Assembly (NCBI GenBank): GCA_020632495.1
Contig: JACKFL010000006.1
Location: 806,001-870,000, forward strand
DNA length: 64,000 nt
DNA from: Candidatus Omnitrophota bacterium
GTDB taxonomy: Bacteria > Omnitrophota > Gorgyraeia > Zapsychrales > Zapsychraceae
Direction of reading: 5' to 3'
Part shown: positions 32,266 to 40,733 of the stretch, in pieces
Layout of the letters: the number at the start of each line of letters is the position of its first letter
Numbering within the stretch: the first letter of the stretch is position 1
The notes under the pieces: model-generated
The model's database searches: none
What the model saw: only the letters and a program-made list of their open reading frames with translations
What the model was told of the DNA's origin: nothing
Program-made: the position numbers and the translations under genes

Positions 32266-32294
32266 AGTATAAGGGGCGTGCCGGAGCACGTCAA
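32266..32294 (-). promoter_or_regulatory. Sigma70-type promoter upstream of the LRR gene
   Basis: TTGACG (32294-32289) and TATACT (32271-32266) are separated by 17 bp, the same two hexamers as in the promoter of the giant gene at 37911. The leader to the LRR start is about 220 nt. Confidence 0.68.
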
Positions 32295-32310
32295 GAAGCG
32301 GTTGACCTAT

Positions 32311-35300
32311 TTACAGGTTCAACAGCGCCGGGCCGGTGGTCAGCGGTGTGATTTTGATTATGAGCGGAGTGAAACCGCCGATGTTCATATTTTCAATCGG
32401 TTGCTGCTGAACCGGCAACGGAATTCCGGTGCCGTCGCGCTTGATCTGCAGATCGAGCAGTCCGGCGTCGAGATCGATACCACCGACCGGCACGTCCGGT
32501 TGCAGGGCGCGGTCGATCGCCAGCAAGGCCGCGTCACCGAGTCTGAGGTCTGCGCCCAGCGGCTGGCGGATGTCGACTTGAGGATTTTCATCGAGGATGA
32601 TGACATCCTGCTGCCGGCGGAACGGCAGAAATCCCGTCCCGGTGCGCGTGATCCGGCCGGAGCGGATGATGATCTGACGTCCGGATACAAAAGCCACCAG
32701 TGATGACTGCCCCTCGGTCTCGGGTTGCACCAGAATGTAAGGCGTGACGATGGTGGACTCCGGACCGGCCAGCGCCACTCCCTGCTGAATGGGCCGCAGC
32801 GGAAAGCGCCGCGCGAAACTCGGCAGGACCTGTTGCAGCGAGTACATCGCGCCGACGGCATAGCGCAGGTCGCTTTCGAGCCGGCGCATGGTGCGGACCA
32901 TGTCCGCGTCGAACAAACGCTGCAAGACAGTGTCCACCGCGGTCGCCTCTCTGGGACTGAAACGCCGGTAGAAATACCCTTTCAGTTTTTGCAGCATGGC
33001 CGGGCTGTTTTTAAACTTCAGCGTCAGCGCGCGCATCCGTTCACCGGTGCGCTGGCGGGTGACTGTCCCGACGGTAATATCCAGGTATTGTGAGAGGACC
33101 GGATTGATTTCCTGCAAGGTGCCCAGGATGACGTCGCGCAGAAACTCCCTTCTTTCAGCGCGCCGCTCGGGAATGTTGATTTCAGGTCCGGCCATGAGCA
33201 CAAGATTCGCGTCCTCCCCCTCGCCCTGGACCGGGAACAACTGGCTTTGGGTAAGCATTTCATTGAGATACACCAATCCCTGTTCACCGTAGCGGCTCAG
33301 TTTTTCCTGCAGGCCGGCCAGCAGAGAACGGCGTTGCGCATTTGCCGCCGGTAGGATCATTTGCGGCAACGGGGCTGCCTCAGCCACACGGTCTTCACTT
33401 AAGTCCGGTTGTTGCAGGTGCAGAAGCTGATGCCGGGCGAGCTGCGTCCGGTGTTCGCGGCTTTGCGCCAGGATGGCGGACAGCGCGGCCGGATCGAGAT
33501 ACAATGCCCCGTCGAGAACACCCGGATGCATGATCACCTCCAGGCTGGCGTCGAGATTGTTGGCGTAGGCCAGTTCGTTCACCGTGTCCATCAGGCCGGG
33601 CAGAATAAAAATAGGGACGCCGGCCTGCGCCAGGATGCCTTCCGGATCGAGCCGCGCGTAACGGGAAGTGCCGGGTTCGATCTCCGTTTGCAGGGACAGA
33701 AACTCCGCCGTCTCCAGAGTGGCCCGGATATCGTAGACGGCGGCGTTGATCAGTTCTTCCTGCGGTACGGTGATGCCCTGGCGGATACGCGGCAGCGACG
33801 GGGCCGTTACCCCGGCGGTCTCTGCCACGGAGGGGCTGTCCAGGCTGGGGACAGGCGCCTGTGAATCGATTTCCTCCGCGCTGCTGTCCGGCTGCGCCGC
33901 GCGCCGGTTCAGACGCTCACTCTGGGCACTGCGGAACTGGCGGCCCTGGCCCGCGATGATCTCGACGGCGGAAGGATCAAAATAGAGATTGCCCCGCAGC
34001 GTTGCCGGTTGCAGCAGATACTCGAGCGGAATGTCCAGGTTGCGTTCGGCGGCGAGCTGCTGGACGCGTTCGGTGAGCCCCGCCAGTTGAAAGATGGTTA
34101 TGTTGCGGGCGGCCAGCGTTCCGTCCGGATCCAGGCGCCGGTAGATGGCGCTGTTAGGATCGATGCGCTGTTGCCGGAGAATAGTCTGGGCGGCATCGTC
34201 GAGTTCAAGCAGGGCGATCTGCATCAGTTCCTGATACACGTCCGGAAGGTATTCTCCCTCCAACCCGCGAAGCCGGTCGAGCGCCTTGGGGATGAACAGC
34301 GAAGCCTCCTCCAGCTGCGGCAGCGGGACGATACGCGCCACATCGGCGTACTCGAGTTCTCCGGCGCGGATCAGTTCCCGCACATTGACCTGCAGCATGT
34401 GGTGCGCGGCCAGTTCCTGGCGGTAGCTGTAACTCTGACTGGCAAAGACGTCCAGCGCCAAGGGATCGACGTATAAGCGGCCGCCGGAGCGCGCCGGCTG
34501 GATGAGGTCCTCCAGCGACATCTCAACACCCAGTTCGTCGGCCACGGCCAACGTCGTTTTGATCAGGTCAGGGACGACGAAGACATCCACCCGGCCGTTG
34601 CGCAGGATGCCGCTCGGGTCGATGTCGGCGTAACGCTCCGAATCCGGTGACAGGTAATTCGATCCATATGCCTCCAGACCGAATTGCGCGTCGAGGCGTT
34701 CGATCGCCTGATTGACGACGGCCTGCGGCGCCACGGTCACGGCGGCCGGCGGACGAACGCCGTCGCCGAGGTTCAACTGTTGCGGATTGCGCAGGCGGGG
34801 CAGCGGCGCGATGGCGTTGATTTGCGACTCACTCAGCTCGGGGCGCCGGACGTGCGCCAAATGGTGACGTACCAGTGCCGCCCGGTACTCCGGCGGCTGG
34901 CTGGAGATGATATCAATAGCTTGAGGGGAAAAGTACAGGGCCTTGCCGACGATGCCCGGATGCAGCAGCATGTCCGGTCCCAGCTGTACCCCCTGCTCTT
35001 CGGCGATGCGTAAGACGCCTTGCAGCAGGTTATCAACGACGTAAACCTTCACCCCCGCATAAGCGAGGTCTCCGCGCGGGTCAAGAATTTGAAACTGCTC
35101 ATCCGTCGGTGCGATCTCCACCGGATCGGCCGCCAGGGCGGCCAGCTCATTGAGGCTGCCGGATGTGGGCAGTCGGTTGCTCAGATCGCGCCAGTATGTG
35201 TCGCGGCTCAGTTCCTGAAGCGTGGTGACGTCGCGGGAGGCGATCTGAATACGGGGTTGTCCCGCGGGCGGTGTGCCCAGGACGCCTTCCAGTCCGGCGC

Positions 35301-37833
35301 TGTCGCCGATCACGATAACACCCGCGGCATTCTCGACGATGCTGCGCCACACCCGCTCGGTTTGGGGTCCGATGCCGAGGATCTCCACCTCGTCGGTCAG
35401 CACCGGCGAACGGCGGTGGACCCAAATGGTCCGCTCGGCGCCGGCGGCGTCACGGATGCGGATATCGAGGATCGGAAAGACCGGTGAGACATCCTCCGGT
35501 CCGGTAAAGCCGTACGACGGCTGCATGAAGCGCTGGGTGGCTTCCGCCATTTGAACGGTCAGCGGACTTTGCTCATTGAGGCGGGGATTCAGCGCCGTGA
35601 TGATTTCGCCCAGGGCGCGCGTGCGCGTGTAATTGATGTTGCCGATCTCTTGTGCTTCCAGCCGGCGGATGGATTCCTGGACCGGTTCCAAATCGACCTG
35701 CGCGAGCTGGTCCGAATCGATGACGCCGGATTCGGGTACGTTGATCCCCACGGACTCCAGCTGAGCGCGCGTAAATCCGATTGCCTTGGGGCGCTCGCCG
35801 TCGACAAATCCCAGCGACGGCAGGTTGGCCGGTCCCATCAGACCGAGCACATTCGCCCTCCCTGAAGTTAGGAAACGCGCCACGGCCAGGGCGTCGGTGT
35901 CAAAGTCGATATTCGACAGGACGACCACCTGTCCCTCCGTCTGCGGGCTCATCAATTCCGCCAGATTCTGGTCGAAGACCGCGCGCGCTTCAGCCTCGAA
36001 CGAATCCAGGGCTATATTGACGCGGCTGATCAGATCATCGACGGCCTCGGGCTCCTGCGGCAGGTCGACGTAAAACGCGGTGCCCATTTCCGCGGGTGCT
36101 GCGATCTTGCCCCCCACATCACTCAAAGTAAAGTTGCGTTCGACCGGGGTTCCTTCAAAGTCCGATCCGGTAAAATCCTTGTACACGAAGATCCCGGCCG
36201 CGTCCCATAATGCGTTCATGATGGCCTCGTAGTCGCGCCAGCGCGCGTTGAGGATGGGATTGTCCCCCTTGCCTTCCCGGATCGCGGCGAGCAGCAGTTT
36301 CGGCCGGGTCTGGTTCGGCATCGGATACATCGGGACATCGATCACCGGCGCGGCCCCGTCGAGCATCCGGCGGACCTCGGCGACCGCGGCCAGCACCTGT
36401 TCAGGGCGCAATTGGCGGTTATCCAGCGTGACGGTCTGAATGGATTGCACCGCGGGTTGTTCGCCCAGCACGGCGGCGTCGGCCAACGCCCGGAGTTCGG
36501 CCGGGGCGTTTTCGAGCAGAGAGATCTGGACCTCCACAATGCGCGCGATGCCCGCGTCCGGTATGGGGCGCTGCTGGATCAGTTCCTGAATGCGGGCCCG
36601 GTCCGCCGCTTCCATGGACTGAATACGCGCGATGATCTGCTGACGGCTGGGGTCGCTCAGGCGGCCCGAATCCAGCAGGGTAAGAAAGCGGGCGAATTGA
36701 TCAAGGTCGAGTGCGGCGACGGCGGTCTGCGCGCGAAAAACGGCGGAGACGTTCATCGAGGCCCCGCCCGAGAAAAACTTGCGCGGGATCATCGTGTCCA
36801 GGGAGGCGTCGTAGTCTTCCCTCACATAATTGTAGACACCGACTTTAAAGGCATCGAGATATTGCTGGTAGATGCGGTCTTTCATCGCCTCGTTGATCTC
36901 GTCGATCCCCTTCATCCGGGCCCGGTCCACGTAGACCTGACCGAGCAAACTGTCGCGCAGGTTCTGTTTGTACCAGGTCGCCAGGACCATCGCGTCGTAG
37001 ATCTGCCGGAGTTTGGCGAAGTGGCGGCCTTGATTGATCTCTTTTTCGATCTCCGGAATGAGGATATCGCGCACTACGCCGGAGGTAATCCCGCTGACGA
37101 CCTTCTCGTCCCGTTCCGACATGAAGCGGGGCCGCTCGCCGTGTTTGGCCAGCGCGAAATAATCTTCCTCCAGCATCACCTTCAGCCGGCTTTCGACGAC
37201 ATAGGCGGTTCCGTCCAGCTCGAACACCGTGGCCGCGGCCGGGACCACCCAGATCTTGTTAAAGGTATTCATCGGGATATCGCTGGTGCCGTACTCCTGC
37301 ATGGCTTTCTTTTTGACGCGGTCCCAGAAATTTCGGCCGAGTTTGTCCTCCGGGTACATCAACGACGCCGTGAGCTGTTTGAGCATGTAGTCCATGCCCA
37401 ACAGGTCGCGTCCCATTGCCGTGACTTCCAGTTCCGCGGAAATAATGCGGTCCTTTTCGTACGGGGACAGGTTGACCCACATCTTGTCTTCGGGGATGGT
37501 GAGGCTGGCCAGAAAATATTTGATCAGGCGTTGCGAGGTGGTTTGCAGTTCGTCGTCGCCGAGGAGGTCCTCCCCCTTGTCGATAACGAAATCGAACATC
37601 AGCGGATTGTCGGGATAAACGCGCAGCCCGCGGATCAGGGCCGGGGTGTAATCTTTGGAAGCCGGGACCATGACCCCGGGGATGGGTAATTCGATATTGG
37701 TGGTCGGCAGATTTTGCGCCGCGGCCGTTCCGGGGACGGTCAGGCTCATGACTGTAAACAGGGCCGCCACGGTCAGCGACATGCGCTGATAGTATGTTGT
37801 AAGTGCTGACCTGCTATGGATTTGCGTGAACAT
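32311..37833 (-). CDS. Giant secreted repeat protein, Omnitrophota-type
   Basis: This 1840-residue protein has a signal peptide (1-40, TAAAQ junction). The N-terminal block (50-330) contains YFLASLTIPEDKMWVNLSP, DYMLKQLTASLMYPEDKLG and VVESRLKVMLEEDYFALA. I recall this arrangement from giant proteins of Candidatus Omnitrophota. At least four diverged copies of a module of about 130 residues follow, each with a YxxLDPxGxL start and a YFDPxAxxII segment. Two copies have H-[HQ]-L-[AL]-H (990-994 and 1468-1472). GGAGG and a consensus promoter precede it. Function unknown; probably a surface or secreted protein. Confidence 0.9.
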   Translation of the reverse strand: MFTQIHSRSALTTYYQRMSLTVAALFTVMSLTVPGTAAAQNLPTTNIELPIPGVMVPASKDYTPALIRGLRVYPDNPLMFDFVIDKGEDLLGDDELQTTSQRLIKYFLASLTIPEDKMWVNLSPYEKDRIISAELEVTAMGRDLLGMDYMLKQLTASLMYPEDKLGRNFWDRVKKKAMQEYGTSDIPMNTFNKIWVVPAAATVFELDGTAYVVESRLKVMLEEDYFALAKHGERPRFMSERDEKVVSGITSGVVRDILIPEIEKEINQGRHFAKLRQIYDAMVLATWYKQNLRDSLLGQVYVDRARMKGIDEINEAMKDRIYQQYLDAFKVGVYNYVREDYDASLDTMIPRKFFSGGASMNVSAVFRAQTAVAALDLDQFARFLTLLDSGRLSDPSRQQIIARIQSMEAADRARIQELIQQRPIPDAGIARIVEVQISLLENAPAELRALADAAVLGEQPAVQSIQTVTLDNRQLRPEQVLAAVAEVRRMLDGAAPVIDVPMYPMPNQTRPKLLLAAIREGKGDNPILNARWRDYEAIMNALWDAAGIFVYKDFTGSDFEGTPVERNFTLSDVGGKIAAPAEMGTAFYVDLPQEPEAVDDLISRVNIALDSFEAEARAVFDQNLAELMSPQTEGQVVVLSNIDFDTDALAVARFLTSGRANVLGLMGPANLPSLGFVDGERPKAIGFTRAQLESVGINVPESGVIDSDQLAQVDLEPVQESIRRLEAQEIGNINYTRTRALGEIITALNPRLNEQSPLTVQMAEATQRFMQPSYGFTGPEDVSPVFPILDIRIRDAAGAERTIWVHRRSPVLTDEVEILGIGPQTERVWRSIVENAAGVIVIGDSAGLEGVLGTPPAGQPRIQIASRDVTTLQELSRDTYWRDLSNRLPTSGSLNELAALAADPVEIAPTDEQFQILDPRGDLAYAGVKVYVVDNLLQGVLRIAEEQGVQLGPDMLLHPGIVGKALYFSPQAIDIISSQPPEYRAALVRHHLAHVRRPELSESQINAIAPLPRLRNPQQLNLGDGVRPPAAVTVAPQAVVNQAIERLDAQFGLEAYGSNYLSPDSERYADIDPSGILRNGRVDVFVVPDLIKTTLAVADELGVEMSLEDLIQPARSGGRLYVDPLALDVFASQSYSYRQELAAHHMLQVNVRELIRAGELEYADVARIVPLPQLEEASLFIPKALDRLRGLEGEYLPDVYQELMQIALLELDDAAQTILRQQRIDPNSAIYRRLDPDGTLAARNITIFQLAGLTERVQQLAAERNLDIPLEYLLQPATLRGNLYFDPSAVEIIAGQGRQFRSAQSERLNRRAAQPDSSAEEIDSQAPVPSLDSPSVAETAGVTAPSLPRIRQGITVPQEELINAAVYDIRATLETAEFLSLQTEIEPGTSRYARLDPEGILAQAGVPIFILPGLMDTVNELAYANNLDASLEVIMHPGVLDGALYLDPAALSAILAQSREHRTQLARHQLLHLQQPDLSEDRVAEAAPLPQMILPAANAQRRSLLAGLQEKLSRYGEQGLVYLNEMLTQSQLFPVQGEGEDANLVLMAGPEINIPERRAERREFLRDVILGTLQEINPVLSQYLDITVGTVTRQRTGERMRALTLKFKNSPAMLQKLKGYFYRRFSPREATAVDTVLQRLFDADMVRTMRRLESDLRYAVGAMYSLQQVLPSFARRFPLRPIQQGVALAGPESTIVTPYILVQPETEGQSSLVAFVSGRQIIIRSGRITRTGTGFLPFRRQQDVIILDENPQVDIRQPLGADLRLGDAALLAIDRALQPDVPVGGIDLDAGLLDLQIKRDGTGIPLPVQQQPIENMNIGGFTPLIIKITPLTTGPALLNL

Positions 37834-37910
37834 CGGCCAAATCCTCCGGGTGCCGGTTGACCGTCACGATTGTGTGGGGAATGGGAATGGCGCGTTGCCG
37901 CGCTATTCAT

Positions 37911-37939
37911 AGTATAAGTAGTATTAGAGAAGACGTCAA
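37911..37939 (-). promoter_or_regulatory. Sigma70-type promoter of the giant protein gene
   Basis: TTGACG (37939-37934) and TATACT (37916-37911) are separated by 17 bp on the minus strand. The expected leader is about 70 nt and contains a GGAGG site before the ATG at 37833. Confidence 0.75.
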
Positions 37940-37970
37940 GTAGCGAATGGGTGGGCTCACTTCGGACTTA

Positions 37971-39053
37971 TCAGAGTTCCCAGTTATAACCGTCCGAGGC
38001 GGCCGGGGGGTCGGCCAGGGTCCATCCGGTGTGGGTACGGATCAGTGTGAGGCCTTTGTACGGAAACGAGTTTTCATTGATAATCACGTCCACCCCCTCC
38101 GGATTCTTGACACGAATCTTCATATCACCCGTAAGGGGATTGTCCGGGGACGTGCCCAGCTGTTGTTTGGTCACCTCCACAATTGCATCGATATCGGACT
38201 CGGTGAGTTGGAAAGGTCCGGTCACGATCACCTTGAGTGATACCATTTGCTTCCGGCGGGTCAAGGTCATGTGACCGTGTCGCATCTTGACCACCGCGAA
38301 TCCTGGCTCATCAAAATGTCTGGCCAGCGGGAATTGAGGATGGTCCCGGCGCAGGTCCGCGAAGATCTCGGGTTCCGCCGGCCCGGCGTACAGTTGGTGA
38401 TTATTCCTACTTCGCGACACTTGGTACCCGTCCATAAGAACCGTATAGTCCGCCGGCTCCAGGAAAATAAGATACTCGGACTCGTCATAACAGCTCTTGC
38501 CCGGGTGGGGTGTCCGCGGCATGACCGTGATGGATTTTATGCGTCCCTCGAGACTGAGACTCCTGACAAATGCAATGACATCGTTGATCATCCGGTTGGG
38601 GCAGGCGTCGATATTTACGACGGGGATACGCGCCTGGATTTGGTGCCGGTCGAGCCCGGCGGGCGTGTCTCCGCGCGGATTGTGCACGGCCTCGGGGTTG
38701 ATCCAGCGATGGGTCCCTTTGACGAGCCGGTGCCCCGACACCCCCTCGAAGGGCGGTGAAATCTTAACCTGCACGGACAGCGGGGAAGTATAGGAAACCT
38801 CCAGCCTTCCCTCGAACGGATGGTCCGGGCCAACGAGCAGATGATCCAGTATCAACGCGGTAATGTCCTCGAGGTCCTCACGGGAGAATCGGCGGGCGTC
38901 GGCCTCAACAGCGACATGATAATGGGGGCCGGAAAGGTCCGTGACCGCCGCCCGTGCCGGGCGGGACAAAATCGCCGGGCCGAAGAAGATGGCCGACAGG
39001 ATCATGACCCGCCATGGTCGGTGAGAAGTTAAACGGAGTATAGATTTTTTCAT
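37971..39053 (-). CDS. Exported protein with an internally duplicated domain
   Basis: This 360-residue protein has a signal peptide (1-36, ARAAV junction). A domain of about 75 residues occurs twice. Copy one (about 45-120) has FSREDLEDITALILDHLL and ends in KGTHRW. Copy two (about 275-350) has LTESDIDAIVEVTKQQLG and ends in RTHTGW. A less similar stretch lies between. No family is recognised. It starts 6 nt after the upstream gene, so the two form an operon. Confidence 0.75.
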   Translation of the reverse strand: MKKSILRLTSHRPWRVMILSAIFFGPAILSRPARAAVTDLSGPHYHVAVEADARRFSREDLEDITALILDHLLVGPDHPFEGRLEVSYTSPLSVQVKISPPFEGVSGHRLVKGTHRWINPEAVHNPRGDTPAGLDRHQIQARIPVVNIDACPNRMINDVIAFVRSLSLEGRIKSITVMPRTPHPGKSCYDESEYLIFLEPADYTVLMDGYQVSRSRNNHQLYAGPAEPEIFADLRRDHPQFPLARHFDEPGFAVVKMRHGHMTLTRRKQMVSLKVIVTGPFQLTESDIDAIVEVTKQQLGTSPDNPLTGDMKIRVKNPEGVDVIINENSFPYKGLTLIRTHTGWTLADPPAASDGYNWEL

Positions 39054-39059
39054 AGGTAA

Positions 39060-40076
39060 CTACCATCCCGAGAATTTGCGTAACTTCTCATTCCCTGATT
39101 CCCGGTAGAGTTGAAGAAAACAGTTACGCTGTTCTTTGCCGGGTAATTCGTGGCAGCGTAATATCTCAATCTCCAGCGGAGCAAACGGCCGGGTGGAGGC
39201 GCTATAGGCGACAATATCATTGATGGACCTGTGCCGGTTGCCGAAGACCTTCTCCTTCCAAAGGGTCAGGCATTCCATAACGTCCCATTGGCGGAAGAGC
39301 GTAACGTCCATCTGCTCCAGGCAAAATGCCGGGGAGTTGTTGTCCCTCTCCGCCGTCTTCTGAAAATATTCCCGGCAGTCACTCTTGAGATTGAACTGTG
39401 GGCACAGCTTGCTGTCCCGCATGACCAGGGCCATGCAATAGGAATGCCAATCGGCCCGCCCGGGAGTGCTTACCGCATGGTCATCATACCAAACGCTCTC
39501 TTTCTTGGGCTCCGGCAGACTCCGGCAGATGGTGACGTCCCCTGTTTCATAGGCTTCGGCGAGCAGCGTTGTGAACATGTCCGTTTGGGTAAAGCTGCTG
39601 TCCAGTCGGGCAATGACCGGAGCCGTTGAGTGAGCCGCGGGCGCCTCCTTTTGTTCGTACACGACGTGTCCGCGGTCACCGGGAAGGCAGTCGGCGGGGC
39701 AGTTGCATTTGTTCTCGCTGACGGAGCACAACCCGTCACCGCATTCTAGGCACAGCCCGCCGGTCTTGGCCGGATCGGAATTCCTGATTTCGATACACTG
39801 TCCGCCTTTGAGGTATGAAGCCTGGATGTAAGGCTGCGCGTCGCCGCAACAGTCACCGCTGCCCGGATAGAGAAAACGTCCCGGGGCAACGCAATTTGTC
39901 TGCGTGTCCGCCGCGGCGGGTGCGGAACGGAGCGGGGCGGTGTCCTGGGTTACCGTGTCGGCGTGGGGCTGTGAAGTCTCCTCCGTGCGGGCGCGGCGTA
40001 ACCGTTCGCGGACAGATTCGGCCCATACGGTATCGGCGGCGAGGAACAGGATCAGAATCAGCGCGATATTTCTCAT
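39060..40076 (-). CDS. Exported cysteine-rich protein, unknown function
   Basis: This 338-residue protein has a signal peptide (1-19, VWAES). A Cys-rich part (about 60-135) contains CGDGLCSVSENKCNCPADC, a motif found in many secreted proteins. The C-terminal 180 residues also have paired cysteines (CRSL, CQF, CREYF, CHELPG). It is likely disulfide-bonded and extracytoplasmic. A good promoter lies at 40122-40150. Confidence 0.8.
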   Translation of the reverse strand: MRNIALILILFLAADTVWAESVRERLRRARTEETSQPHADTVTQDTAPLRSAPAAADTQTNCVAPGRFLYPGSGDCCGDAQPYIQASYLKGGQCIEIRNSDPAKTGGLCLECGDGLCSVSENKCNCPADCLPGDRGHVVYEQKEAPAAHSTAPVIARLDSSFTQTDMFTTLLAEAYETGDVTICRSLPEPKKESVWYDDHAVSTPGRADWHSYCMALVMRDSKLCPQFNLKSDCREYFQKTAERDNNSPAFCLEQMDVTLFRQWDVMECLTLWKEKVFGNRHRSINDIVAYSASTRPFAPLEIEILRCHELPGKEQRNCFLQLYRESGNEKLRKFSGW

Positions 40077-40121
40077 GATTCCTCCGGCAGGCGGATTGGA
40101 GATTATTTGAGGTATGTATTC

Positions 40122-40150
40122 AGTATACCTGCCCGGGCGGGATTTGTCAC
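40122..40150 (-). promoter_or_regulatory. Sigma70-type promoter of the 40076-37971 operon
   Basis: GTGACA (40150-40145) and TATACT (40127-40122) are separated by 17 bp. The -10 box lies 45 nt upstream of the ATG, with an AGGAA site in the leader. Confidence 0.6.
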
Positions 40151-40238
40151 TCGCGGCTGTTTTGGCAATACCGGGATTTGGAGTCAGCGGAATGTCCGGG
40201 GCACTCAGGCCTCCGGAAGAATTGTGACCCGGCCGGTT

Positions 40239-40514
40239 TTATTGCGAAGAGAATTTCGCATGGATCCAGCTCCCGATGACCAGCCACAGGATGACGGCGG
40301 CCAGACCGGTGAGGATATTGAGGATGACCTTGACCGCGAGCGGGAGTTTGGATTTGTAGATCTCGAGATTGATCGCGAAGGCCGCTCCCCCCAATCCCCC
40401 GCCGAGCGCCCCGCCCACAAAAACCAGCACCAGCGGCCAGCCGCACAGGATGTAGGCGGAGGTGGGGAGTTTGTTTTTGTTTTCGGGTTGGGGAGGTTTC
40501 GCTTCTTCATTCAT
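40239..40514 (-). CDS. Small two-helix membrane protein
   Basis: This 91-residue protein has a polar, Lys/Asn/Pro-rich N-terminus (1-18) and two membrane helices (about 20-45, including a Gly-rich GGALGGGLGG stretch, and 58-82). It starts 3 nt after the small membrane protein gene upstream and may form a unit with it. No family is recognised. Confidence 0.6.
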   Translation of the reverse strand: MNEEAKPPQPENKNKLPTSAYILCGWPLVLVFVGGALGGGLGGAAFAINLEIYKSKLPLAVKVILNILTGLAAVILWLVIGSWIHAKFSSQ

Positions 40515-40517
40515 AAG

Positions 40518-40712
40518 TTAAAAGACTCCGGTTAACTGGATGATCCCGAAGATGATGACGATGGGCGCCAAGATTTTCACCCATTTACCGTATGTGCGCC
40601 GCCATTCCGCCAGCTGCTGCGGGTCCTTGGGATTTTTCGGCAGTTTGCCGGTGGCGACCAGCCACAACAGTACTCCGCCCGCGATCGGAATGAGACCTTC
40701 GGGATTGATCAT
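40518..40712 (-). CDS. Small membrane protein, unknown function
   Basis: This 64-residue protein has hydrophobic helices at about 8-22 and 44-62 linked by a Lys/Pro-rich loop (KLPKNPKDPQQLAEWRR). It lies 21 nt after the stop of the LamG/GH2 gene and probably forms an operon with 40239-40514. Confidence 0.58.
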   Translation of the reverse strand: MINPEGLIPIAGGVLLWLVATGKLPKNPKDPQQLAEWRRTYGKWVKILAPIVIIFGIIQLTGVF

Positions 40713-40733
40713 GATCCTGCGTACTTCCGCTTG

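Noticed and set aside
36412..37689. Plus-strand 425-codon open frame opposite the giant gene
   Set aside because: It is a shadow of the giant protein gene; it has no signal, no family pattern and lies fully within a well-supported coding region.
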